This document shows, one piece after another, positions 1 through 9,917 of a DNA stretch of 20,314 bases. The notes beneath the pieces are model-generated. The model was not told where the DNA came from. It made no database searches and saw only the letters and a list, made by a program, of their open reading frames with translations. The stretch covers positions 1 through 20,314 of the forward strand of contig JAHBMJ010002302.1 of the NCBI GenBank assembly GCA_018398765.1. Reading direction: 5' to 3'. Position 1 is the stretch's first letter. Every line of letters starts with the position of its first letter. The position numbers were made by a program, and so were the translations under genes. This DNA comes from Chromera velia. Lineage: Eukaryota > Sar > Chromeraceae.

Positions 1-24
1 GGGGGGGGGGGGGGGGGGGGGGGG
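1..24. repeat. G homopolymer at window edge
   Basis: The first 24 bases are all G. Nothing else in the window resembles it at this length. It may be a real G tract inside the intron that precedes the first visible channel exon, or a sequencing or assembly artefact next to a gap. The upstream half of the channel gene should lie beyond it. Confidence 0.9.
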
Positions 25-341
25 AGTATGGAGGGGAAGTTTGACAGTCGGGAAAAAACCCTCGCTTTCTGAACACATGCACATACACATGCATACACAC
101 ATAAATGTAAAGAGAGATAAAGAAGGACGGGGGATGGATGGATGAATGGATGGATGGATGGAGGGAGCGAGGGAGTGGACTGGAGGTGAAGAAAGAACAT
201 CAGCTTGCGGTATTTTTCTGCAGTTCTTATGTTCCTCATGCCGCCTGTCTGCTGATGTTCAGAGTGTTTGGCACTTCTGCTGCCTGTCTGCTTGAGTGCA
301 TATCCGCACGCCTCTCTCTCTGCCTGTCTGTCTGTCCGCAG
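25..341 (+). other. Intron sequence upstream of the S4 exon, with a GGAT tract
   Basis: I see no exon encoding the missing S1-S3 segments here. About 131-170 is a GGAT/GAAT tetranucleotide tract. The stretch ends in a pyrimidine-rich run followed by CAG at 339-341, a good 3' splice site for the exon starting at 342. It is best read as the 3' part of an intron of the channel gene. Confidence 0.6.
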
Positions 342-1427
342 GTGATTCGTATCACCCGAATCGTCAAGTTTGTGAGAGTGCTGAGACTTGTGCGTCTGCT
401 GAAATTGAGACGACTGAGCGTGAAGATTTACGAACAGGTCGGAGGGAGGAAGGCAATGGGAGGGCCACACTCTTTTTCCTTTTGTCTCATGTCTGTGCCC
501 GCTCCCCCCTTTCCCCCTCCTCCGACTTTCAGGTTCTTTGAAGCACGCCCCTTCTTTCCTGTGCGGGTACGTGCCGCAGTGTGTATGTGAAGTTGCTTCT
601 CCGCAAGGTTTTGTGTATGCGTCTGTGTCCGTGTGAGTCTATGTGTTTGTTTGTCTGCAGGTTAGCTCTCGCGTGATGACTCTGATCATCTCTCTGGTGA
701 AGCTCTTCTTTATGATCTTCATGATTGCCCACTGGTCGGGTTGTCTCTTTTTCCTCATCGGAGACGCACAGGGAGAGGGAGAAGATCCGGACGTGCCTGT
801 CTCCTGGGTGGAAGCTGACGGGATCAGAGAAGCCTCGATAGGGGTACAGTATGTGGCCTCTCTCTACTGGGCACTCACGACACTCACCACAGTTGGATAT
901 GGAGATATCACGCCAGGTCCGTCTGTCGGGAGGCAAGGGTGGGTGGGTGGTTTGGACTTTTGGTTCTTCCCTCTTTGCAGTTTTTCTCCATTCCTCTCGT
1001 GCTCCCTCCCACTGTGTGTCTGTTTGTGGGTATGTACGTGTGTAACAATATTTACACATTTGTCTGTTGGTGTATCTATACATATACATACATACCTGCG
1101 TGCATGCGCGCAGTATCGATCGACGAGAGGCTGTACACGATGGTGATCGAACTCTTGGCAGCGGCCCTGTTCGGTATGGTGGTCTCCAATATGGCCTCTT
1201 TGCTGGCGGTATTCAGTCAGTCTGCCTCTCTGTCTGCCTGTCTGTTTGTCTGTCTGTCCGTTCTCTCTTTTGTCTTCCGTCCTTCCTTCCTTCCTTCCCT
1301 TCCTTCCTTCCTTTCCTTCCGTCCTTCCTTCCTTTCCTTCCGTCCTTCCTTCCTTCCTCCCCTTCCTTCCTTCCTTCCTTCCTTCCTTCCTTCCCTTCCT
1401 TCCTTCCTTCCTTCCTTCCTTCCTTCC

Positions 1428-1458
<31 letters not shown>

Positions 1459-2994
1459 TTTTTCTTTCTTTCTGTCTGTCTGTCTGTCTGTCTGTCTGTT
1501 CTTTCTTTTGTCTTCCTGCCTTCCTTTCTTTCTTTTTTTTTTTTTTACTTTCTTCCTTCCTTTCTTCCTTCCTTTCTTTCTTTCTTTCTTTCTTTCTTTC
1601 TGTTTTTTTTTTTTTTGGTCTCTTGGGTATATGAAGAACAGAAGGGAGAAGAAGAAACATATAGTCTGTCTCTCGTGTCTTCCTTCTTTCCTTTCTGCTG
1701 CTTCTTCTCTTTCTTCCTTCCCTCGTGCTGCCTCTCTTTCTGTTTTGTTTTGTTTTGTCTCGCTCTCGTTACGTGTATCTCTTCCCCGGACTGTGCGCTC
1801 TTTTAATTGCACTGACTAGCTTTCTATCTTCTACTGGCCCGATGGCTGGCTGTGTGCAGACCAACAACAAACGCTGAAGAACGAACAACTCGTGGAAGCG
1901 ACTGCTTTCCTCAAAAAGTAATTCAGTTGGAGGGAGGGGCCCTTTATTTACCTCAGTGCGTATCAGAGTGCCTGCCGCTTTCCTCCTCTCCTTGTGTGAT
2001 GTCTGGTTTGGTTTTCGACTCCAGCCATTTTTTTTTGTCTTTACCTCCCCTCTTCCATGCTCCACATGTATGTCTTCTGTCTCTTGTGTGAATATTCTGG
2101 CCTCCCTGACGGTACTCCTCATCTGTTTGCTCACCCTTCTTTTCGTGTATGTGTATCGATATGTATGTGCGTGCGAGTCTGTATATGTCCGTGTGTGTGT
2201 TCAGGAAAGGCGTCCCAAGGGAATTGATGCTGCGGGTGCGGCGGTTTTTGGAATTCGGTTCGTCTTCTTTTTCTTTTCTTTTCTTTCTTGTTTTGTCTTT
2301 TTGCTCCTTCTATTTTCTTCCTTTCTGTCTTTTGCTTGTTTCCAGAGCTGTCTTTCGAAGTGCCTGCTCATGCTGGATGCCGATTACAAATACTCACAGC
2401 ATTGCAGAGAAAAGTACACACGTGTAGTTTGTGACTGTACCTTTCGGAAGAGTACTGCGCTCTCCCACCGAGTCTCTTTCCTAACGAAACTTTCCCCCTT
2501 TCTTCCCTTCAATTCTTCTCGCAGTGTTCTCAAACGAGCGCCAAACGACAGCGGACGGGTCCCGATTCATGGAGCACCTCACGGAGTCTCTGAGAGACGA
2601 AGTGCACTACCACCTTGTCGAGAGGACATTGAGAGGATTCCCCCTATTCGGGGATGGGTCGCATCACCAGGTCGGTAGGTCGGATGGAGGAAAACAGAGA
2701 ACGGAAGAATAACAAGGACAGAGAAGCAGAACAAAATGACGGCTTTTTTGAAGACGAAACGCATGAAGGACACACCTGGCAAGGGCCTGCAGGCCAAGTA
2801 TGCATTCAACCTCTCATAGAGAGAAAGCAAGATGGAGAAAAAAGGAAACGGCCAACGAGGCGTGCATCAGTTGGGTTCGCTTCGTCGAGAAGAAAGGCTT
2901 ACTTCTGGAGCAATTTCCTGATTTCCGTCATGTTTGCATTGTATCGTTTGCCTCCGTATGAGTGTGTGTGTGTGTGTGTGTCTGTGTGTGTGTG

Positions 2995-3029
<35 letters not shown>

Positions 3030-5653
3030 TGCTTTCTTGGTCCTTCTGTGTCTTCACTCTCTGTCTCTCTCTCTCTTCAATCTCTCCACGCCTGCAGCTC
3101 GTCAGGTTGGCCCGCATCTGCACGACCGTGATGCTGGCACCTGGGGACGTCCTCGTCCAAGAGGGGGGGGTGGGGGACGCCATGTACTTCGTTGTGAAGG
3201 GCACACTGAAGAGGAGCGCGAGGGGGAAGGACAAAATTCCTCCGGTCACTGAGGGACAGTGGTTCGGCCAGGAGACGCTCTTTGCTGATTGGGTCAGTGG
3301 ATTGATGTCACTCGCTCCCTGTTGGGTGGGTAGGGGGAATGATTGCACTGGGGTGTCTCCTGATGTCTCTCTCTCGGATGGTTGACTTTTCTGCGTGTGT
3401 CTGGGGTGCCTGAATGAATTAGATTATACGAAATGAACTGTGCGTGTGCAGGTGTGGCCCTGGACCGTGCGGTGCATGGCGTTCTGTGAGATCGTGCGGA
3501 TCCATCATGAGGACTTCCAGGTCATCAGAAAAGGGAGGATGAGGCTTTAGGGGGGGGAGCGGGTTTCTTTCACTCTTTCAGAATGCTCCCGCGTTCTCTC
3601 ACTGACTCGTTCGCTTGCGCGTCGGGTATCTGTGTCTGTGTGAGAGTGAATTCTTCTTCTTAGCACTTCTTTTTGCTGAGTGTCTCCCTCTTTCTGTATT
3701 TGTATGTGAACGTGCATGTGTCTGTATGATTTATGTCTGGTGTGTATGTGTGCAGGAATTGATCCGAACTTTCCCGGCCCTCGAGAAGAGATACTTTGAC
3801 GTGCAAGACATGGTCTGTCTGTTTGATTGCTTGCTTGCTTCATTGGTCTTTGGATGTTTGGACGACCTCCGTTTGCTCTGCGTTCTCTTGTGTCTTCCTC
3901 CATCTGCTTCTTTCGCTCTGTCTCTCTGTACGGGGAGCAGCTGTGATCATCAAGGAGGTGGAGAGTTCGGCTCGTTTTTTCTTTCTGCTTTTTCTTGTTT
4001 TGTGTTCTTCGTCCTTCCTCTGTGTGTATTCTCATTCCCCTCTCTCCGCTTCGATCTCTCGCGCCTTTTGCAGCTCGAGCAAGGAGACTGGTCGGTGATC
4101 CAGAGGGAATGCCCCTGGTGCAAGAACCCTGGTCAGTCAGTGGGTTTGTGTTTGTGGGTTGCTGTGTGGGTGTCGCTACTCAGAGGCCTCGTACATTTAT
4201 GTGCTGGTTACCGTAGTCTGTGTGTGCGTGTGTGTGATAGTCTCTGGAACGTGCGATTTTGTTACTGTCGATTTGTCGCATGCCCTCTCTACTTGACCGT
4301 ATGCCCGCACTGTTTGGGGGCTCGGTTTTTGCCTTTCCCCCGAAGTCTGTTTAAGCTGTCTCCCTTTTAATCTCACCCAACGGAAGGAAGGATTCCGGGG
4401 GGAACATAGCGAACATAGCGCAGAAAAAAAGAAAGCGGCACATGATCTCCCCCCATGAAGTCCGAATGACCCTTTCTGACTTTACATGCATCATACAGAA
4501 AAAAAAAAAAAAGCGGCACATGATCTCCCCCCATGAAGTCCCAATGATCCTTTCGGACTTGGGGGGGGGAATGGATGGATGTGTTCACCCATCCATGGCA
4601 CGGTGAAAGACGCTAACAAGATTTCTTCAGTACGGTTTCTTGTGGGCAACACATTTTTTCTCGAAAGATTTCTTTCTCTTTGCTTGACTGTTTGTTTGTC
4701 TCTTTGTTTGCTGTTTGTTCCTGCCTGCAGACCACTACAATGACAACTGTCCCGTGTACGTGAAGGGCGCCCAAGCCCCCGACGATCTGGAAGAGACATT
4801 GAGCCAGGTTCCCTTGGAGGAGCTGCACGGGGGCGAGGAGGGAGGGAAGGGAAGGGTGAAGCACCTGATTATCAGATCGAGGAAACTGATGGAGAGGGTA
4901 TTCGTGGTCCCCTCTCGATTGAAGGCCTACAAACCCAAAAGGGTCCCCAGGGCTCCTAGCAGCAGGAGTTTGAGGTCCAAGAGAACGGGAGGGGACACGG
5001 CAGAGAGGGGGGCGATGGCAGAGCGTCGCACGTTGAGCAGAATCCCCTCGGGGGGCTCTGTGAATGGAGTGGTGGAGGGGGAAAATGACCGAGGAGGTAT
5101 GTGTGAGGGTACGCGTTGTTGCTGCGGGGCCCGACGGTCTGGAGAAAGGGGGCGGCTGGAAGATGAGGAGGAAGAGAGGATAGAACAAGTTGGAGAGGGA
5201 GGTGGAGGGGGTCGGTTGCCTTCAGGGCGACTTGCGTCCTCTGTTGCGTCTTCTGCCCTCTCCCTGGGTGGAAGAGAGCGAGAACCGAAGAGACTGAATA
5301 CGTCCTCCAAGGCACTAACGAAGAGGCCCAAGAGAGGAAGGAGCATTTCGTTTATGTTCAACGGATCCAGAGATCTGCAGGCTCAACGCTTCGCCTCTAC
5401 ACCCGCACCCGTCGTTGGACAATCAGCAGCTGACGCAGCGGCATCGGTAGCAGCAGCAGGAGCAGACACGAGAGAGGCGACTGCCAGTACGATGGTACAG
5501 AGTGTGAACACGGAAAGGGAACGGGCGTCAGACAGAGAGAGGGTAGGAGAAGGAGGGGGAGAGAGGGACAGACGAATTGGGGGGGTAGGGGTTGGTCCGA
5601 CGACTGGCGGGTTTTCCAGTCGGAATGCCCGTGCGCAAACGCTCTCTGGCTGA
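342..5653 (+). CDS. Voltage-gated potassium channel with cyclic-nucleotide-binding-like domain, 5' partial, 11 exons
   Basis: Exons, joined by hand to keep one open frame: 342-437, 661-916, 1114-1215, 1860-1917, 2205-2257, 2525-2670, 3098-3292, 3452-3520, 3756-3812, 4074-4131, 4731-5653; they sum to 2013 nt, giving 670 residues and a TGA stop. Residue numbers are for this partial product. Residues 1-24 are an S4 voltage sensor with R/K at every third position. Residues ~35-60 are S5, TTVGYGD at 108-114 (nt 886-906) is the potassium selectivity filter, and S6 is ~125-150. A C-linker with RVRRFLEF follows, then a CNBD (~230-345) with PGD at 252-254 and FGQETL at 293-298. C357, C360, H365 and C370 match CCHC zinc-knuckle spacing. 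The remaining ~300 residues are Arg/Gly/Ser/Ala-rich, basic and probably disordered. The family (CNG/EAG/HCN/plant Shaker-like) forms tetrameric K+ channels in the plasma or internal membranes. S1-S3 and the start codon lie upstream. Family certain; exact tail and minor junctions less so. Confidence 0.93.
1266..1615 (+). repeat. Long CCTT/CTTT/TCTG polypyrimidine tract in channel intron 3
   Basis: Intron 3 (1216-1859) is filled with tetranucleotide pyrimidine repeats: CCTT, then CTTT, then TCTG, then more CTTT and two poly-T runs. Bases 1343-1473 contain no purine at all. The open frames that cross this stretch, rich in Phe/Leu/Pro/Ser on + and Lys/Arg/Glu on -, come from the repeat and are not genes. 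Confidence 0.95.
2959..3030 (+). repeat. TG microsatellite in channel intron 6
   Basis: A (TG)n run with a few single-base interruptions (TC, CG) lies in intron 6 (2671-3097), followed by a CT-rich tract leading into the acceptor CAG at 3095-3097. Confidence 0.95.
4435..4560 (+). repeat. Tandem duplication, period 78, in channel intron 10
   Basis: A segment beginning GCGGCACATGATCTCCCC at 4435 is repeated at 4513 with a few substitutions over about 45 bases. Each copy is preceded by an A-rich run. Just upstream, GAACATAGC is itself duplicated (4402-4419). This is a recent local duplication inside the 599-base intron. Confidence 0.9.
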
Positions 5654-6042
5654 GAGAGAAGGGAGAGGGGGATAAGGCGGATGTGACTTCCTGTCTGTAT
5701 GTTTTTTTTCCTTTGCTGCATAGCTGTAGACAGTGTGTGAGAGAGACTTGAAAGAAAGAATATGCATGAAGGAAGGGTGAAGGCCAACAATGGAGTACTG
5801 AATGAAGAATGACCTTTCGACAGATCCTTGTTGCCCCCTGCCTGAGTTTTTGTGATTCTTTTTTGAAAGGAAATGTGAAGGAAGCTTGGGGGGGGGGTTG
5901 AGGTGTGAGGTGTTTGTCCGGTACGTATGCGTGACTTGGTAAGAAGGCCGTGTGAGTGGTTTCGGTGGGGCTTTGTGGGAACCGTTTTGATTGCTTCTTT
6001 GGTTGCTGCTGCTCTTACTGTTCCTGTTTTGAGTCTTTTTGG

Positions 6043-6043
<1 letters not shown>

Positions 6044-6092
<49 letters not shown>
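6044..6092 (+). repeat. (TG)n followed by (CG)n, alternating purine-pyrimidine
   Basis: About 39 bases of TG run directly into GCGCGCGCG, giving nearly 50 bases of strict pyrimidine-purine alternation. Such tracts favour left-handed DNA. It lies about 390 bases past the channel stop codon. Confidence 0.95.
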
Positions 6093-6093
<1 letters not shown>

Positions 6094-6908
6094 CCGTATT
6101 CTTCTTCCCCCCTGTGTCTGACTGACAGAAAACAAAAACCCCGCCGTTCGATTCTCTTCATTGCCGACGGCCGGAGACGGCAGGGAAAGAGAAGCACGGC
6201 CTGCCTGCCTGTCGATGGGGAGGAACACTGCATGCAGACAAAACAAACACACACGCAGGGGGTGCCTGCAATGAGAAGGGAAAACAATACGCTTGCTTGG
6301 GCTGCTCATGCAGAATGAAAAAAAAAACGGAGAGGACAACAAACGAGGGGGCCTGCAGGGAACATAGTGAGAAAGAAAGAAGGAAAGAGAGTTTAGAAAG
6401 ATACGGATGGAAGGCAAATGCAGCAGGGACGCGAGTAAACTCGCGAGAGAGAGAGGACGAGGCCATTGTACCGTCAAGAGAAGAAAGACCCTCCGGGATT
6501 TCATTCCCCCTCCTTGCATTCTTCTTTCTGCCTTGGTTTTCCTTCTTCCTTCATCTCCTCTCCAGGCAGGCTCTCCGGGTCGTTCCGTCTCTCTCTCTCT
6601 TTCTCCTGTTCTTGCTTAGTTGAATATTCATTCCATCGGGAGTTTCAAGAAAGACCGGACTGCATCCAATCATACTCACGTCCGGGAAGCGAATGCTCAT
6701 GTAGTGGTCTGTCCCCTCCCCTCCCCTTCCCTCCCTTCGGTGTTGCGAGATTGCTGTGTTCAATCACGGTGCGCGTGCATGCCCTGTGATTCGATCTCTT
6801 ATTTCTGTGAAGTGAAGGAGAGCTGCCTTCCGAAGCGCGCAGAGCTTTTGTGCTCAATTCACTCTTTCCAACCGAAGGAGACATCAGCCAGTGTTCTTCC
6901 TGCCTTCA

Positions 6909-6911
<3 letters not shown>

Positions 6912-6952
<41 letters not shown>
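6912..6952 (+). repeat. (TC)n microsatellite
   Basis: About 20 uninterrupted TC units lie in the low-complexity flank downstream of the channel gene. Confidence 0.95.
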
Positions 6953-6956
<4 letters not shown>

Positions 6957-7015
6957 GGGTTGGGCAAGTTCCCTTTTCCTGATTGTGTATGCTTCGTGTC
7001 TGTCTGGGTGCACAG

Positions 7016-7245
7016 AAATAAACGCGCCCAGCCCGTGCGAAAGGGAAAACTGGAAACAGACAGGAAGAGCCAAAGAGGGGAGCGATAAAAAAAACGACGT
7101 TACACAAGAGGAAAACGAAAAGAGTAGCAGCAAAGCGACGACCAACACCGATGAGGAGAGGAAGAAGAAGGGGTCCAAAAAGAGACATACATGCAGGGAG
7201 ATCCGGAGGGGCTTGCCATCTGAATGGGCGGGTGAAGGAAATTGA
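7016..7245 (+). CDS. Possible Lys/Glu/Ser-rich exon, doubtful
   Basis: After a pyrimidine-rich run and GTGCACAG ending at about 7015, a frame stays open for some 76 codons to a TGA at 7243-7245. The peptide is strongly hydrophilic, rich in Lys, Glu, Ser, Thr and Asn, with KKK-type clusters and no hydrophobic core. That resembles a disordered tail, but it is also what purine-rich noncoding DNA gives. No domain is recognised and no start codon or partner exon is identified. Confidence 0.15.
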
Positions 7246-8966
7246 TGGCATGGACTTCCTTTCTTCTCCCTTTCTGCCTTTCTCTCTTCCCTGTTCCTTC
7301 GTTTCTTTCTTTCTTGCGTTAATTCCTTCATTTGGATTCTTGTGCTTCTTCTTCGATCCTGCAGGGGTGTCTGTCTGTCCCTTCTTGGGTCCTGCCATGA
7401 GATTATTTTGCAATGGGGGACCGTCCATGCATGCACAGAGGAGTTGGTTGGATTGACTCAGAGAGACATGAAGTAATGCTTTTGAGAGAAATCAACAAAC
7501 ACAGCTCATGAAGGGAATGCAGGCAAGGTGTTGGAAGACAAACATTCATAGGCATGCGCATGTGCATGCTTCGAATGTATCTGGGGGAGTAGGGAGGAAG
7601 GGAGGGAGACCTCCTCTCTCTCTGCTTTTCTTTTGTAGTTTTTGTACTCTTGTGCCTTCCTTCGGTTTTTTCACTCAACTGATCGGATTCGATCACAATG
7701 GCCTGCCTGTCTGTGTATGCTTCTTGCGCACGTCTCTTGAGGAAGATGCACTGCATGCAGAAATAGGCTTTGGTGGGTGGTGAAGGAAAAGAAACCAGAG
7801 AGAGGAGCGGTTGGCTGACAGGGCGCCGGGGTACTCGAGTAGTCGTTCCTAGCAGGATTCCTTCCTTCGCTCCTTTCTTCCTGTTGTGCTAGTAGGGGGG
7901 TGGGGCGATGGGCCATTTTCCCAGAGTGGAAAGAAGGAAGGAAAGGAGAAAGTGTGTGTACGAGAGTGGAGGTGCCAAGGTAAAACAAAGGCTGAATGAA
8001 GTTTCTCTAGATCTATGGGTCCATGCATGCTGAATTCTTTTTGCTGCCCGTAGGCCTGAGGGTCGATCAGTCTGCATGAATCGACTGGTGCTCTTCTGAA
8101 TGGAACAGTCACAACATGCAGTCAACGTGGTGTGAAGGCGTTTGACTGATGTATCGCTATCTGGCTTTCGCAACGTAATGGAGGGGAGGGGTCTCCAGAC
8201 AGAGAGAGGGACAGAAGAATCGACGTATCCGCTTGAGGTCCGAGAGGAGGGAGAGGAAAGGCTCTTTCTGCTTCAATGAGTGCTTGTGTGAGCACACAAT
8301 CATGCGTAGTTCGTGAATGCAAGGAGTGCGTGCATACATGCTGCTGACTGAATGACTGTCTGACTGACTGGTTCTTGGAGTCGCTTCCGTGTTGCCTTCC
8401 ATCCAGAAAGCGACAAAGGAAGTAAAGAAGGGGCTTCGTTTTTTTAATTCAGATCTTCTCCCTGAAACTTGCAGCGTTCCCTGTTTGCATGGATGTGCAA
8501 GCAGAAGTGGGACTCTGTCTAGCACTCTGTCTGTAATGGTTCTGATGTACCATCAGATACCAATCATTACCAATCATATGCCTAGTCATATGCAATCATA
8601 ACAGCAGAGTGACACTGAGACTGCATGTCATACGGATTGAGATTCATTTGAGAATGTGATTACAACAATTAAGAACCCGAGGTAAGAAGATACGTTAACA
8701 TTCGTCCGCATTGTAGAGTCACTGGTACATATGGCAATGTTAATAAATATTAAAAGCAGAGACTCCAAGTCTACCCGAGTCTAAAGAGTCGCGAAGAGGT
8801 GTTGTTTTCTGGGTTGTCTTATACACCTAAGTGTAACGAGGTGCTCTGTGCATCTAGGGGCCTGAGGATCGGCTAGAGGATCGGTTGGTGGCAGTGCGTA
8901 AGGAGAGAGATACGTCAGTAAAAGGTTGTTGCTTGGACTCGTACATAGTGGCGTTAGCCGTAACTA

Positions 8967-9074
8967 ATATAACTTCGTTATATATAATATATAACTTCGT
9001 TATATATACATGGCCCGAAGGGCCATGTTATGTTTTATGTGGTGCGTAACATAAGCTGAAATATATATGTTACG
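8967..9074. repeat. Row of four perfect hairpins near the left inverted repeat
   Basis: Four stem-loops follow each other. ATATAAC-TTC-GTTATAT occurs at 8967-8983 and again, 22 bases on, at 8989-9005, where the stem extends to 8987-9007. ACATGGCCC-GAA-GGGCCATGT is at 9008-9028 with a 9-bp stem. CGTAACATA pairs with TATGTTACG at 9045-9053 and 9066-9074. The first three have 3-base loops. They lie immediately inside the left terminal inverted repeat and probably belong to the element. Confidence 0.8.
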
Positions 9075-9253
9075 GTTAAGGATATAAGTTATGCAAAGCT
9101 ATTCTTAGGTAGGTAGGAAACTTTAAGCACCTGAGAACACGAATTCGATGCAACAATCGTAGTTTATATAATCTTTTAGTTTAACAGAGCCTAATCAATT
9201 GTCCTTATTGTAGCAATTGAGGGCTGATTCAATTCATTCGAAGCTTAGTCTGC

Positions 9254-9652
9254 TTAAATATTTGCTGAAGTCGTACTACCACCTGAGTAATGATAGCGGG
9301 CGTATGTTTTCAATTTTTGTCGTCGGTCTGATTGGTAGATCTCCAAATTAAAGGCCTCCCTTGCTTCCTCCTCTCCCCCCTCTTGATGGCCCAGCTCCTC
9401 TCCCCCCTCCTCTTCCTCATTGTGGGGGAGGCCCCGGGATCTTGGGAGGTGCAGGCCCCCCTCTGAAGCCAAGAAAGAAGGGATGGAGTGGCTGTTGTCC
9501 AGAAGCTTGGCCACTTGATTGTGCGACTGGACTTACTGGTAGTTGTTGCATGGGTGGCGGTGCTTGAGCTAATGGTTCAATCTCTACAGCTGCATCTACG
9601 ACTCCATCCTCCTGATCTACCATGACTTCATCTTCATCCTCTTCATTCCTTT
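9254..9652 (-). pseudogene. Broken acidic Pro/Gln-rich ORF inside the inverted-repeat element
   Basis: Read on the minus strand, one frame runs from about 9652 to 9417: an acidic start (NEEDEDEV), then a Pro/Ala/Gln-rich stretch containing QAPPPMQQLP. A second frame continues to 9254 with an acidic NEEEEGG-type segment and a basic end. The two overlap around a run of six C bases (+ strand, near 9450), and a one-base slip there would join them into some 130 residues. That is what a frameshifted gene, or a base-count error in the homopolymer, looks like. No homology is recognised. Composition is GC-rich against an AT-rich surround. Confidence 0.35.
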
Positions 9653-9825
9653 ACCTCGTTGTCTCCGGTGGTGAAGTTACGTGTTATGTATACTGAAGTG
9701 ATGTGAAGTCAAGTCAAGGTCGTGAAGTCACTGAAGTGAAGTCTCTTGCAATGATCAAAGAGGCCGGTGTCCTGCTATAGTACGTAGAATTCCAAGACTG
9801 CATGCGTACAATTAATTATGTATTG

Positions 9826-9917
9826 ATAATTAATGCATGCATGCATGTACGTGCATGCATGCATGCATAAATCTACATAAATCGCGGCTGCGTGCATGCA
9901 TATATATACATGCATGC
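9826..9917. repeat. TGCA/ATGC alternating repeat
   Basis: Repeated TGCATGCA units, interrupted by GTACG and by an AT stretch, form largely self-complementary DNA inside the right half of the inverted-repeat element. It is not a gene. Confidence 0.85.

Larger units (their letters stand above)
5654..8530. other. Low-complexity flank downstream of the channel gene; no defensible gene
   Basis: This stretch probably includes the channel 3' UTR. It mixes purine-rich and pyrimidine-rich blocks in the style of the channel introns and contains acceptor-like sites, for example TCGATCCTGCAG ending near 7365. Many frames are open on both strands, but they are biased by CT, GA and TG tracts and none shows a recognisable domain. 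I see no tRNA or other RNA gene. A 3'-UTR with its own introns, or an unannotated lineage-specific gene, cannot be excluded. Confidence 0.5.

Noticed and set aside
1213-1812. Long open frames on both strands over the CCTT/CTTT tract, encoding Phe/Leu/Pro/Ser-rich or Lys/Arg/Glu-rich peptides
   Set aside because: They are translations of a tetranucleotide repeat inside channel intron 3, so no reading frame has stops by chance.
2346-2430. Possible extra channel exon after TTTCCAG at 2345
   Set aside because: It is in phase with exon 5, but the peptide does not fit a C-linker. The exon at 2525 continues RVRRFLEF with VFSNER and the expected CNBD approach.
5383-6519. A 378-codon open frame on the minus strand
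   Set aside because: It overlaps the end of the channel last exon in antisense and crosses the TG microsatellite. Its composition (Ser/Leu/Pro/His-Thr runs) is repeat-driven and has no domain.
8967-9007. Resemblance of ATAACTTCGTTATA to a loxP arm
   Set aside because: The match is a short AT-rich self-complementary word. Arm length, spacer and arrangement do not fit, and hairpin stems explain it.
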